Shown here one piece after another: positions 1-5,602 of a stretch of 6,020 nt of DNA. The notes beneath the pieces are model-generated. The model did no database searches. It worked only from the letters and a program-made list of their open reading frames with translations, and was not told the DNA's origin. Source of the stretch: Chloroflexota bacterium. Its GTDB lineage: Bacteria; Chloroflexota; Anaerolineae; B4-G1; SLSP01. The position numbers were made by a program, and so were the translations under genes. Location: NCBI GenBank assembly GCA_012798275.1, contig JAAZNO010000585.1, positions 1 through 6,020 of the forward strand, read 5' to 3'. Each line of letters begins with the position of its first letter. Position 1 is the stretch's first letter.

Positions 1-599
1 AAGCCATCCACGCCCAGGTCAATCCAATACTGGACCGTCTTAAGCATCGCGCGCTGCACTTCGGGATGGTCGTAATTCAAATCCGGTTGGTGACTGAAAA
101 ACCGATGCCAGAAATACTGCCCGCGGACCGGGTCGAAGCTCCAGTTGGAAGGCTCCGTGTCGAGGAAGATGATCCGCACGCCGCGATATTTATCGTCGGT
201 GTCGCTCCAGACGTACCAATCGCGGTATTTCGCATGTTCCGGGTGTTGGGGATCGTGCGACGCCTGGAACCAGGGGTGTTGATCCGACGTGTGATTGATC
301 ACGAGTTCCACGAGCACGCGCAGGCCTCGGGCGTGCGCCGCTTCGAGCAGGGCCTTGAAATCCTCGAGGGCGCCGAAATGGGGATGGATCTGCGTGTAAT
401 CGGCCACGTCGTAGCCGTCATCCCGCAGTGGTGAGGGGAAAATCGGCAGCATCCAGATGGTGTCCACTCCCAGAGCCTGTAGATAGTCCAGCTTCGAGGT
501 CAGGCCCGCCAGATCACCTTTGCCGTCGCCGTTGCTATCACAAAACGCGCGCACCTGCACTTCGTAAATCACCGCATCTTTGTACCAATCGGTTGTCAT
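1..599 (-). CDS. treS: Trehalose synthase-like GH13 enzyme (maltose alpha-D-glucosyltransferase), N-terminal part
   Basis: Partial gene: 199 N-terminal codons are visible and the frame is open to the left window edge, so the C-terminal part is missing. The family (GH13 subfamily 16) interconverts maltose and trehalose in the cytoplasm by intramolecular transglucosylation. My reading of the minus strand begins [19 protein letters not shown], followed by the calcium-loop type motif DSNGDGKGD (residues 21-29), [18 protein letters not shown] (51-68), conserved region I as [14 protein letters not shown] (98-111, with N102 and H103), then [14 protein letters not shown] and FFSHQPDLN (167-175). This set is typical of trehalose synthase and unlike amylosucrase. 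The catalytic Asp and Glu lie beyond the window. The start at 599 is supported by an AAGGAG Shine-Dalgarno at 608-613, 8 nt upstream. It is the third gene after sucrose-phosphate synthase and fructokinase, 55 bp downstream of the latter. Family call is firm; exact specificity (versus another GH13 glucosidase) is less certain because the fragment is short. Confidence 0.87.
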   Translation of the reverse strand, partial: MTTDWYKDAVIYEVQVRAFCDSNGDGKGDLAGLTSKLDYLQALGVDTIWMLPIFPSPLRDDGYDVADYTQIHPHFGALEDFKALLEAAHARGLRVLVELVINHTSDQHPWFQASHDPQHPEHAKYRDWYVWSDTDDKYRGVRIIFLDTEPSNWSFDPVRGQYFWHRFFSHQPDLNYDHPEVQRAMLKTVQYWIDLGVDG

Positions 600-607
600 G
601 GGGGTTG

Positions 608-613
608 CTCCTT
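608..613 (-). promoter_or_regulatory. Ribosome binding site of the trehalose synthase gene
   Basis: The minus strand reads AAGGAG, a near-perfect Shine-Dalgarno, 8 nt before the ATG at 599. It fixes the start of a gene whose other end is outside the window. Confidence 0.8.
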
Positions 614-620
614 ATAAGCA

Positions 621-650
621 GGTAATGGGTGAGGGGTAATGGGTGAGGGG
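621..650. repeat. Tandem 14-bp direct repeat in the fructokinase-trehalose synthase gap
   Basis: Two perfect copies of ggtaatgggtgagg (621-634 and 635-648) are followed by gg, the first two bases of a third copy. The repeat fills about half of the 55 bp spacer and stops 7 bp short of the downstream ribosome binding site. It lies outside coding sequence. Function unknown; it may be replication slippage or a member of a dispersed intergenic repeat family. Confidence 0.85.
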
Positions 651-654
651 CGCC

Positions 655-1614
655 TCATCCATTGCCCATCTCGATGGCCTTGTAAATCTCCGCGCGATCC
701 AGGTTGTCCGGCAGCGGGCCGATACGGGCGAGCTTGCGCCCGACGATCTCGCGCGCGAACAGCACGCAGCGCTCCAGCGGATGGCCGTCGAGCAGCGCCA
801 TCAGGAATCCCGCCCAGAAGGAATCGCCGGCCCCGGTCGCGTCCACAACTTTAACCGGCTGAGCGGGGATGAAAGTCTGCTGTCCTTCCACGGAGAGGAT
901 CATCCCGGCCCCGCCCATGGTGAACACCACCACGCGCGGCCCCATCTCGTGGAACCGGGCGATGTAGTGCTCCGGCGACTGCCCCTCGCCGAAGAGCCGC
1001 CGGGCGTCATCCAGCGAGGGCTTGGTGAGGGTCGTGTAGCTCATCATATGCCGGATCACCTCTCTAGCCTCGCGGGTGTCGGGCCAGATGCGCGAGCTGT
1101 AATTGGGATCGAGGGAGATCAGTTTGCCCTGCTCTTGCGCCAACACGAAGGCCTTCTCCACCGCCGAGCGGGCGGGCTCGCGCGACAGGGGCCACATGGA
1201 GGCATGGACGACTTTGGCGCGTGCGATGGCCTCCTCGCTGATCTCGCGGGGTTCCAGGCGGAAGTCGGCGTCGCGGAACGGCTCGAAATCGGGCGTGCCC
1301 TTGGTGCGGGAGACGAAAATGATGCTCGTCCGCACGCGATGATCCATGACCATGTATTGGGTTTGCACGCCCGCGCGGCCCAGCTCCGCCTTGAGGAATT
1401 GCCCAAAGGCGCCCATCCCCGTCTTGGAGATGACTGCCGCCTGTCCGCCCAATTTGGCGACGTTGGCAGCGATGTTCGCGGGCGAGCCGCCAGCAAAACG
1501 CTGAAACGTCGTCGCTTCCAGCAGCGATTCCGTCTCCTCGACCGAGATGAAGTCAATCAACGTCTCACCGATGACCAGCAAATCCAAATCACCGCCGGGA
1601 ATGGATAGGTTCAT
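655..1614 (-). CDS. Fructokinase, PfkB/ribokinase family sugar kinase
   Basis: A 319-residue protein of the usual length for PfkB-family sugar kinases. It should phosphorylate fructose to fructose-6-phosphate with ATP in the cytoplasm. Visible motifs are the N-terminal GETLID strand (16-21), the first PfkB signature with the sugar-binding GGSPANIAANVAKLGG (42-57), and the second signature DATGAGDSF (258-266) forming the anion hole, with D264 as predicted catalytic base. DPNYSSRIWPD in the middle is also typical of bacterial fructokinases. The adjacent sucrose-phosphate synthase supports fructose as substrate: the product is that enzyme's acceptor. The gene lies 92 bp after the synthase and 55 bp before trehalose synthase on the same strand, so co-transcription is likely. 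The start ATG at 1614 is preceded by GAG running into a G9 tract. Alternatives within the family (2-keto-3-deoxygluconate kinase, another ketohexokinase) cannot be excluded from sequence alone. Confidence 0.88.
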   Translation of the reverse strand: MNLSIPGGDLDLLVIGETLIDFISVEETESLLEATTFQRFAGGSPANIAANVAKLGGQAAVISKTGMGAFGQFLKAELGRAGVQTQYMVMDHRVRTSIIFVSRTKGTPDFEPFRDADFRLEPREISEEAIARAKVVHASMWPLSREPARSAVEKAFVLAQEQGKLISLDPNYSSRIWPDTREAREVIRHMMSYTTLTKPSLDDARRLFGEGQSPEHYIARFHEMGPRVVVFTMGGAGMILSVEGQQTFIPAQPVKVVDATGAGDSFWAGFLMALLDGHPLERCVLFAREIVGRKLARIGPLPDNLDRAEIYKAIEMGNG

Positions 1615-1615
1615 A

Positions 1616-1624
1616 CCCCCCCCC
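1616..1624 (-). promoter_or_regulatory. G9 homopolymer within the ribosome-binding region of fructokinase
   Basis: Nine consecutive C on the plus strand (G9 in the mRNA) sit one base before the fructokinase ATG. With the adjoining bases the mRNA reads CGAG then eight more G, T, ATG, so the Shine-Dalgarno is part of the homopolymer and its spacing to the start is ill-defined. Tract length could change by slippage, which would move the GAGG core relative to the start without altering the protein. Confidence 0.6.
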
Positions 1625-1637
1625 TCGAAAATGGCCC

Positions 1638-1675
1638 CGAATGAACACGAATTTCACGAATCAGATGAGAAATTC
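1638..1675. repeat. Short-period CGAAT repeat in the synthase-fructokinase gap
   Basis: The pentamer cgaat recurs at 1638-1642, 1648-1652 and 1657-1661, a spacing of 10 then 9 bp, within a cacgaatttcacgaat-like stretch. An overlapping inverted pair gaattt (1649-1654) and aaattc (1670-1675) is separated by 15 nt. The region is AT-richer than the flanking genes and noncoding. From memory it resembles interspersed cacgaatt-type repeats seen in intergenic DNA of some environmental bacteria, but I cannot confirm this without a search. Confidence 0.55.
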
Positions 1676-1706
1676 CTTTCACATTCCTGGATAGTGCACG
1701 CTCGTG

Positions 1707-3203
1707 TCAGCCGACGAACGGCCGCAAGGCCGCCAGCAACTCCTCGTCCCCCGCCGCCGGATTGCGGAACCAGGCGGGAATGGGCAGCAGCTCCGCCGGT
1801 CGGCGCGCGGCGGGAGCGGCGACGAGCTCCTCAATGACCCGGAGATACGCCTCCGCCGTGCGCTCCCAGGTGTAGCGGTCAAGCACTCGCTGCCGTCCGC
1901 GGCGGGCGAATTCGGCCCACGCCTCGTGATCCAGCACCAGGCGCTCCAGCCCGCGCGCGATGTCCGCCGGATCGGCAGGATCCACAAGCACACCGTACTC
2001 CACGCCGTCCTCGAACAGACTCTCGCTGGGACCGCCGTTGCGCGTCACCACGAGGGGCAGGCCCGCCGCCGCCGCTTCCAGGGGCGCGAGGCCGAAAGGT
2101 TCATACAGCGCCGTCAGCGCGAAGAGGGAGCCAGGGCGCTGCGCCAGGAAGCGATATGCCGCCGCCAACGCCGGCTGTCCCTGAATGGCAAAGGCGCTCA
2201 CTTTCCCCCACAGAGCGTGAGCTTCAATCACCTGCCGGATCTGCGCCAGCACCGCCCGTTCGCCCACGCTGGCCTGGGAATCCTCCCGCAGGGGATTTTC
2301 CAGAGCGCCGGTGAAGATGACGAGGTTCGCCGCCGCCTGCAACGCCGGCGATTGGGCATACGCCTGCACGAGCGCGAGGTGATTTTTCTTGGGATCGAGC
2401 CGGCTGGACGCGATGATCGCCGGCAACTCCCGCCGCCCTTCGGCGAGATCGCGCGCGAGCATGGCGCGCACGTGTCCCTGCACCAGCGCCTCGCCGACAT
2501 AACGCGCGTCCCGGCTGAACGTCAGCAGGTTGACCCCCGGCGGGATCACGACAAAACGCCGATCATCGGTCACCTCCACGGCGCCGTGATAGGCGGGATG
2601 GCCATATTGCTCGAAGCGCTCCTGGCGCGTGCTGGTGATATTCACCGCCGAGCGGTTCATGCTCAGGCGCTCCGCCGCAATCCGCCGCGAGAAAAAATAC
2701 TGCGCGTCGAGCTGCGCCAGGTTTTCCGCCGTCGGATGCAGCTTGTCGAGTTTCTGAGCGCCGAGGGAATGTCCGGTGAAGGTGAAGGGGATACCGGTCT
2801 CGGCCTCGATCAGCACGCCGCACAGGCCGCCGTCGCCGTAATGCGTGGTGATGGCGTCAGGACGCGGTCCACGGACGTGAAAGAATTCCAATAGCCGCGG
2901 GACCCAATCCTGCACCAGATGGGGCCAGAGCAATTCCTTGCGCAGAAATTCGGGCGGACCAGCGGGCAGACGCACGATCCGCACCCGTTCGGATTCGGGA
3001 TAGCGATCGAAGGGAGCGGCGAACTCCGGCCATGCCGGATCCTGGATCTGGCGGGTGAAGAGGTCCACCGTGTGCCCCTGCGCAGCCATGGCGAGCGCCA
3101 CCTGTTTCACGTAGACCAGCTGTCCCCCAAAATCAGGGTGCTCTGTCCAGTAGCTGTCTTTGGCGTCGAAATTGCCCTGCGGATTCAGAAATGCGATGTG
3201 CAT
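1707..3203 (-). CDS. sps: Sucrose-phosphate synthase, GT4 family (Halothermothrix orenii type)
   Basis: Transfers glucose from UDP-glucose to fructose-6-phosphate, giving sucrose-6-phosphate. I choose the ATG at 3203 (498 residues) rather than the in-frame GTG at 3233, because a strong GAGGAGG lies 5 nt upstream of the ATG and the protein then begins MHIAFLNPQGNFD like the family. The length is close to the single-domain Halothermothrix orenii enzyme. The N-terminal Rossmann domain carries DSYWTEHPDFGGQLVYVK (16-33), THYGDGG (120-126) and FTFTGHSLGAQK (140-151), which in that family line the fructose-6-phosphate pocket. The C-terminal domain carries VIPPGVN (219-225), SSRLDPKKNH (266-275, with R268 and K273 as donor phosphate contacts) and the GT4 E-x7-E motif EPFGLAPLE (E368, E376). 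There is no C-terminal phosphatase domain. It is first in the leftward cluster, ahead of fructokinase and trehalose synthase. Plain sucrose synthase is less likely given the fructose-6-phosphate motifs. Confidence 0.92.
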   Translation of the reverse strand: MHIAFLNPQGNFDAKDSYWTEHPDFGGQLVYVKQVALAMAAQGHTVDLFTRQIQDPAWPEFAAPFDRYPESERVRIVRLPAGPPEFLRKELLWPHLVQDWVPRLLEFFHVRGPRPDAITTHYGDGGLCGVLIEAETGIPFTFTGHSLGAQKLDKLHPTAENLAQLDAQYFFSRRIAAERLSMNRSAVNITSTRQERFEQYGHPAYHGAVEVTDDRRFVVIPPGVNLLTFSRDARYVGEALVQGHVRAMLARDLAEGRRELPAIIASSRLDPKKNHLALVQAYAQSPALQAAANLVIFTGALENPLREDSQASVGERAVLAQIRQVIEAHALWGKVSAFAIQGQPALAAAYRFLAQRPGSLFALTALYEPFGLAPLEAAAAGLPLVVTRNGGPSESLFEDGVEYGVLVDPADPADIARGLERLVLDHEAWAEFARRGRQRVLDRYTWERTAEAYLRVIEELVAAPAARRPAELLPIPAWFRNPAAGDEELLAALRPFVG

Positions 3204-3208
3204 ACGCC

Positions 3209-3215
3209 CCTCCTC
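3209..3215 (-). promoter_or_regulatory. Ribosome binding site that decides the sucrose-phosphate synthase start
   Basis: The minus strand reads GAGGAGG, 5 nt before the ATG at 3203 (the G run extends the pairing to within 3 nt). If the upstream GTG at 3233 were used, this perfect site would lie inside the coding region and no comparable site would precede the GTG. Confidence 0.8.
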
Positions 3216-3251
3216 AGCGAATCGGCGAATCACTTACGTTTACACCCTGCA

Positions 3252-3279
3252 ATTGTATGCTAAGCCGGTCAAAATACAA
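3252..3279 (-). promoter_or_regulatory. Possible sigma70-type promoter for the leftward sugar cluster
   Basis: On the minus strand, TACAAT (3252-3257) matches the -10 consensus at five of six positions. A poor -35 candidate, TTGTAT (3274-3279), lies 16 bp upstream. Transcription would begin near 3245, leaving a 5' leader of about 40 nt. The -35 match is weak, so an activator or a different element may be involved. Confidence 0.35.
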
Positions 3280-3293
3280 AACCGTGCGCCACC

Positions 3294-3314
3294 AGGGACG
3301 CAATAAACGTCCCT
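3294..3314. repeat. Perfect 7+7 bp inverted repeat in the divergent spacer
   Basis: Arms agggacg (3294-3300) and cgtccct (3308-3314) are separated by caataaa. No T-run follows on either strand, so it is a poor intrinsic terminator. Its 21 bp size, roughly one-and-a-half-turn symmetry and position about 48 bp upstream of the predicted rightward transcription start fit an operator for a dimeric regulator. A wider gccac/gtggc pair (3288-3292 and 3325-3329) flanks it. The regulator is unknown. Confidence 0.5.
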
Positions 3315-3339
3315 CAAAAGTCACGTGGCCCACTTGAGT

Positions 3340-3345
3340 TATAAT
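3340..3345 (+). promoter_or_regulatory. Consensus -10 box for the rightward YibE/F gene
   Basis: TATAAT is a perfect sigma70-type -10 hexamer. No good -35 appears 16-18 bp upstream (3316-3323 reads aaaagtca) and there is no extended TGn. Transcription would start near 3352, about 82 nt before the YibE/F start codon. The missing -35 next to an inverted repeat suggests activator dependence, which is inference. Confidence 0.55.
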
Positions 3346-3351
3346 GCCCCC

Positions 3352-3417
3352 ATGGCACTTTGCAATTCCATGAGGGCCATGAGGGGGCGTTGCATGAGCG
3401 CTCCGATGACCGGTTAG
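3352..3417 (+). CDS. Candidate 21-residue leaderless Met-rich upstream ORF
   Basis: An ATG at 3352 opens a 22-codon frame ending in TAG at 3415-3417. The start codon lies 6 bp after the TATAAT box, at or within a base or two of the expected transcription start, so it would be translated without a leader. Five of its 21 residues are Met (1, 7, 10, 15, 19) and two are Cys (4, 14). A 9-bp tandem duplication, ccatgaggg at 3368-3376 and 3377-3385, encodes part of it in phase. It ends 2 nt before the AAGGA site and 16 nt before the YibE/F ATG, so its translation could influence that gene. It may equally be chance: ATG-rich leaders arise easily and I recognise no homologue. Confidence 0.25.
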   Translation: MALCNSMRAMRGRCMSAPMTG

Positions 3418-3419
3418 AA

Positions 3420-3424
3420 AAGGA
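3420..3424 (+). promoter_or_regulatory. Ribosome binding site of the YibE/F gene
   Basis: AAGGA lies 9 nt before the ATG at 3434 and supports that start over the out-of-frame ATG at 3424. Confidence 0.65.
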
Positions 3425-3433
3425 TGATCTCAA

Positions 3434-4597
3434 ATGTCGCATCGCTCGGCTCATACAAATCAATATCTGCTCGAAGGAGTAGCCATTCTGTCGCTGATCC
3501 TGCTGATTATCGCGCTCGGCGTGCTGCACGTCACGCGCCCGCCCGAGAAATTCGCCTCACAAAACGCCACGCAGGAAAACACCGTCCAGGCAAAGGTGCT
3601 GGCGGTAGGCGATGAGACTGTCAGTGAGATGCCCACTGGCGAGCAGCTCTATTCCCGCGATATCGAGGTGCAAATTCTCTCGGAGGGACCCTTCGAGGGA
3701 CAGACCATGACCCTCAATCAACGGCGGATGGAACAGACGAGTAGCATCACTCCCCGCGCCGGGCAGCGGGTGCTGATCATCCTCGCGCAGCAGCCCGATG
3801 GTCAAGTCGTTCCCTTCCTCGCCGATCGGGTGCGACTCACCCCGCTGGCGCTGCTCGCGGCGCTGTTCGTGGCAGTCACCCTGGGAGTAGGCCGCGGACA
3901 GGGATTACGCGCGCTTCTCGGTCTGCTGCTGAGCCTGGCGGCCATCGGCGGCTTCATCCTCCCGCAGCTGCTCGCGGGACGCGCTCCCCTGCTGGTAACG
4001 TTCGTGGGGATGGGTACCCTGATGGCCGTGACGCTGTATCTGATTCAGGGGTGGAATATTCGCACACACACGGCCTTTCTGGCGCTGTTGGGCTGTCTCA
4101 GCGTCACGGCGCTGCTGGCGCTGCTGTGGGTTGAAGTCAGCGCACTCACCGGCTTTGGCTCTGAGGAAACTCTCTATCTGCAAGCCACCGGCGTCACCCT
4201 CGACATGCGGGGACTTTTACTCGCGGGCATCGTGATCGGCGCGAGCGGCGTGCTCGATGATGTGGTGCTCGCTCAGGCAGTGAGTGTTTACGAGATCGCC
4301 GAAGCCAATCCGGCGTTGACCGTTCGGGAGATTTTCCGCCGGGGGATGAAGATCGGCAACGCGCATCTGGCCTCGATGGTGAACACGCTGGTGCTCGCCT
4401 ATGCCAGCACGGCACTGCCCCTCATCATCCTGTTTGCGCTGTACACCGAGCCGTGGTATCTCACCCTCAACCGCGAATTTATCGCCGAGGAGGTTGTGCG
4501 CACACTGGTGGGCAGCCTGGGATTGCTGCTCGCCGTGCCGCTGACAACGGCCATCGCGGCGTGGATGGCGCCCCAGATGGGAGAGGCCGCCCGCTAA
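3434..4597 (+). CDS. YibE/F-family multi-pass membrane protein
   Basis: A 387-residue inner-membrane protein. An N-terminal transmembrane helix (about 15-33) is followed by a roughly 100-residue soluble region (35-134) rich in beta-type sequence, probably extracytoplasmic, and then about seven hydrophobic helices (approximately 136-153, 159-181, 185-205, 213-238, 260-282, 312-338, 352-377). The conserved YibE/F core is visible as GASGVLDDVVLAQAVSVYEI (269-288), with the acidic pair D275-D276, followed by FRRGMKIGNAHLASMVNTLV. Length and layout suit the single-chain form common in Firmicutes and other bacteria. The biochemical role of the family is not established; a transport role is often suggested. 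It is transcribed alone, divergent from the sugar genes and convergent with serine dehydratase, so neighbours give no functional hint. The ATG has an AAGGA site 9 nt upstream. Confidence 0.88.
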   Translation: MSHRSAHTNQYLLEGVAILSLILLIIALGVLHVTRPPEKFASQNATQENTVQAKVLAVGDETVSEMPTGEQLYSRDIEVQILSEGPFEGQTMTLNQRRMEQTSSITPRAGQRVLIILAQQPDGQVVPFLADRVRLTPLALLAALFVAVTLGVGRGQGLRALLGLLLSLAAIGGFILPQLLAGRAPLLVTFVGMGTLMAVTLYLIQGWNIRTHTAFLALLGCLSVTALLALLWVEVSALTGFGSEETLYLQATGVTLDMRGLLLAGIVIGASGVLDDVVLAQAVSVYEIAEANPALTVREIFRRGMKIGNAHLASMVNTLVLAYASTALPLIILFALYTEPWYLTLNREFIAEEVVRTLVGSLGLLLAVPLTTAIAAWMAPQMGEAAR

Positions 4598-4614
4598 CCG
4601 CCGGCCCGGTGACC

Positions 4615-5508
4615 TCACTCGTCCCATTCCGAGCGCAGTTGGGCCGCGAGGCGCCTGCCCGTAGGCGAGGCCGCGATGCCTCCCTGCGCCGTTTCCTTGA
4701 AACGCACGTCCAGAAGCCGGCCAACCTGCCCCATGGCGTCAATCACCTCGTCCGGCGGGATGACGCTCTCGACGCCCGCCAGCGCCAGGTCAGCGGCGAG
4801 CAACGCCTGCGCGGCGCCGCTGGCATTGCGCAAGATGCAGGGCACTTCCACCAGGCCGGCGACCGGGTCACAGACCAGTCCCAGCATGTTCTTGAGGGTG
4901 ATCGCCAGGGCATGCGCCGATTGTCGCGGCGAGCCTCCCTGCAACTCCGCCGCCGCGGCCGCCGCCATCGCTGCGGCGGCTCCCACTTCGGCCTGACAGC
5001 CTCCCTCCGCGCCGGAAAGCATGGCCCGCCAACCGATGACTACCCCCACAGCGCCGGCGGTGATCAGCCCCTGCAGCACCGTCATCTCGGAAAGCCCCAG
5101 CCCCTCCTGCAAGGAAAACAACACGCCCGGCAGCACGCCCGAAGAGCCGGCCGTCGGCGCCGCTACGATGCAGCCCATCGCCGCGTTGACCTCGCCGACG
5201 GCGATGGCATAGAGCATGGCGCGGCTCAAAATCGGGCCGCTCGCGGGGGTGTGTCCCTCCTCCAGCCAGGCGGCCAGGCGCTGCGCGTCCCCGCCAGTCA
5301 TCCCGCTGAGCGAGCGCCCCTGGCGTGTCGCCAGTCCCCGCGACACACTGTCGCGCATGATTGCCAGTCGTTGCTGGAATTGAGCGACAATAGCCTCGCG
5401 CGATTGCCCGCTCACCTGCGCCTCAACCTGAAGCGCTACCTCATGCAGGCTGCAGCTTTGCGCCTCAGCCTGCGCTACCCACTCGGCAATGGAAGTCAAA
5501 GGTTTCAT
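4615..5508 (-). CDS. sdaAA: L-serine dehydratase, iron-sulfur-dependent, alpha subunit
   Basis: A 297-residue catalytic subunit of the two-subunit (Bacillus-type) serine dehydratase, which deaminates L-serine to pyruvate and ammonia using a [4Fe-4S] cluster. Predicted cluster ligands are C171 (in GAEGGCQAEVG), C213 and C224 (in CDPVAGLVEVPC); their 42 and 11 residue spacings match the family. Other signatures are SLSGMTGGDA (66-75) and the substrate-loop AAPTAGSSGVLPG (116-128). An alanine-rich helix occupies 176-187. The start is unambiguous: an in-frame stop lies 9 nt upstream of the ATG and the N terminus aligns with the family from residue 1. No recognisable Shine-Dalgarno precedes it. 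It follows the beta-subunit gene on the same strand after an unusually long 94 bp gap. Its stop is 17 bp from that of the convergent YibE/F gene. Confidence 0.93.
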   Translation of the reverse strand: MKPLTSIAEWVAQAEAQSCSLHEVALQVEAQVSGQSREAIVAQFQQRLAIMRDSVSRGLATRQGRSLSGMTGGDAQRLAAWLEEGHTPASGPILSRAMLYAIAVGEVNAAMGCIVAAPTAGSSGVLPGVLFSLQEGLGLSEMTVLQGLITAGAVGVVIGWRAMLSGAEGGCQAEVGAAAAMAAAAAAELQGGSPRQSAHALAITLKNMLGLVCDPVAGLVEVPCILRNASGAAQALLAADLALAGVESVIPPDEVIDAMGQVGRLLDVRFKETAQGGIAASPTGRRLAAQLRSEWDE

Positions 5509-5532
5509 AGGACATCATCGTCGAAGACAATC

Positions 5533-5592
5533 CACAGATTGCACAGGTTGAGCAAGAAAAAAACTGGAACAAGCCACAGGTGGCACAGGCCG
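5533..5592. repeat. 9-bp-period CACAG repeats between the serine dehydratase subunit genes
   Basis: Two head-to-tail pairs of related 9-mers occur: cacagattg and cacaggttg (5533-5550), then cacaggtgg and cacaggccg (5575-5592), separated by a stretch containing A7. All are noncoding and occupy most of the 94 bp spacer. The pattern resembles, from memory, ccacagattacacagatt-type interspersed repeats known from intergenic DNA of some bacteria; no database check was possible. Confidence 0.7.
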
Positions 5593-5602
5593 GGAAGATA
5601 AC

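Noticed and set aside
621..650. CRISPR-like repeats
   Set aside because: The direct repeats here and at 5533-5592 are 9-14 bp with no regularly sized unique spacers and no cas genes.
643..1608. Long plus-strand open frame of 321 codons opposite the fructokinase
   Set aside because: It is a GC-driven shadow of the fructokinase gene; its protein shows no recognisable family, whereas the opposite strand has both PfkB signatures.
1704..2894. Plus-strand open frame of 396 codons opposite sucrose-phosphate synthase
   Set aside because: Arg/His/Gln-rich composition without domains, and the opposite frame matches GT4 sucrose-phosphate synthase end to end.
3204..3233. GTG start at 3233, ten codons upstream, for sucrose-phosphate synthase
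   Set aside because: The strong ribosome binding site at 3209-3215 would lie within the coding region, and the family N terminus begins at the ATG at 3203.
5557..5584. Intrinsic terminator between the serine dehydratase subunit genes (gccac/gtggc stem then T7 on the minus strand)
   Set aside because: The stem is only 4-5 bp with a tiny loop, and the T-run begins 9 nt beyond it, so it does not fit a Rho-independent terminator.
4453..5601. Plus-strand open frame of 382 codons across the YibE/F end and the serine dehydratase alpha subunit
   Set aside because: It overlaps two well-supported genes and encodes a low-complexity Arg-rich sequence; a shadow of high GC content.
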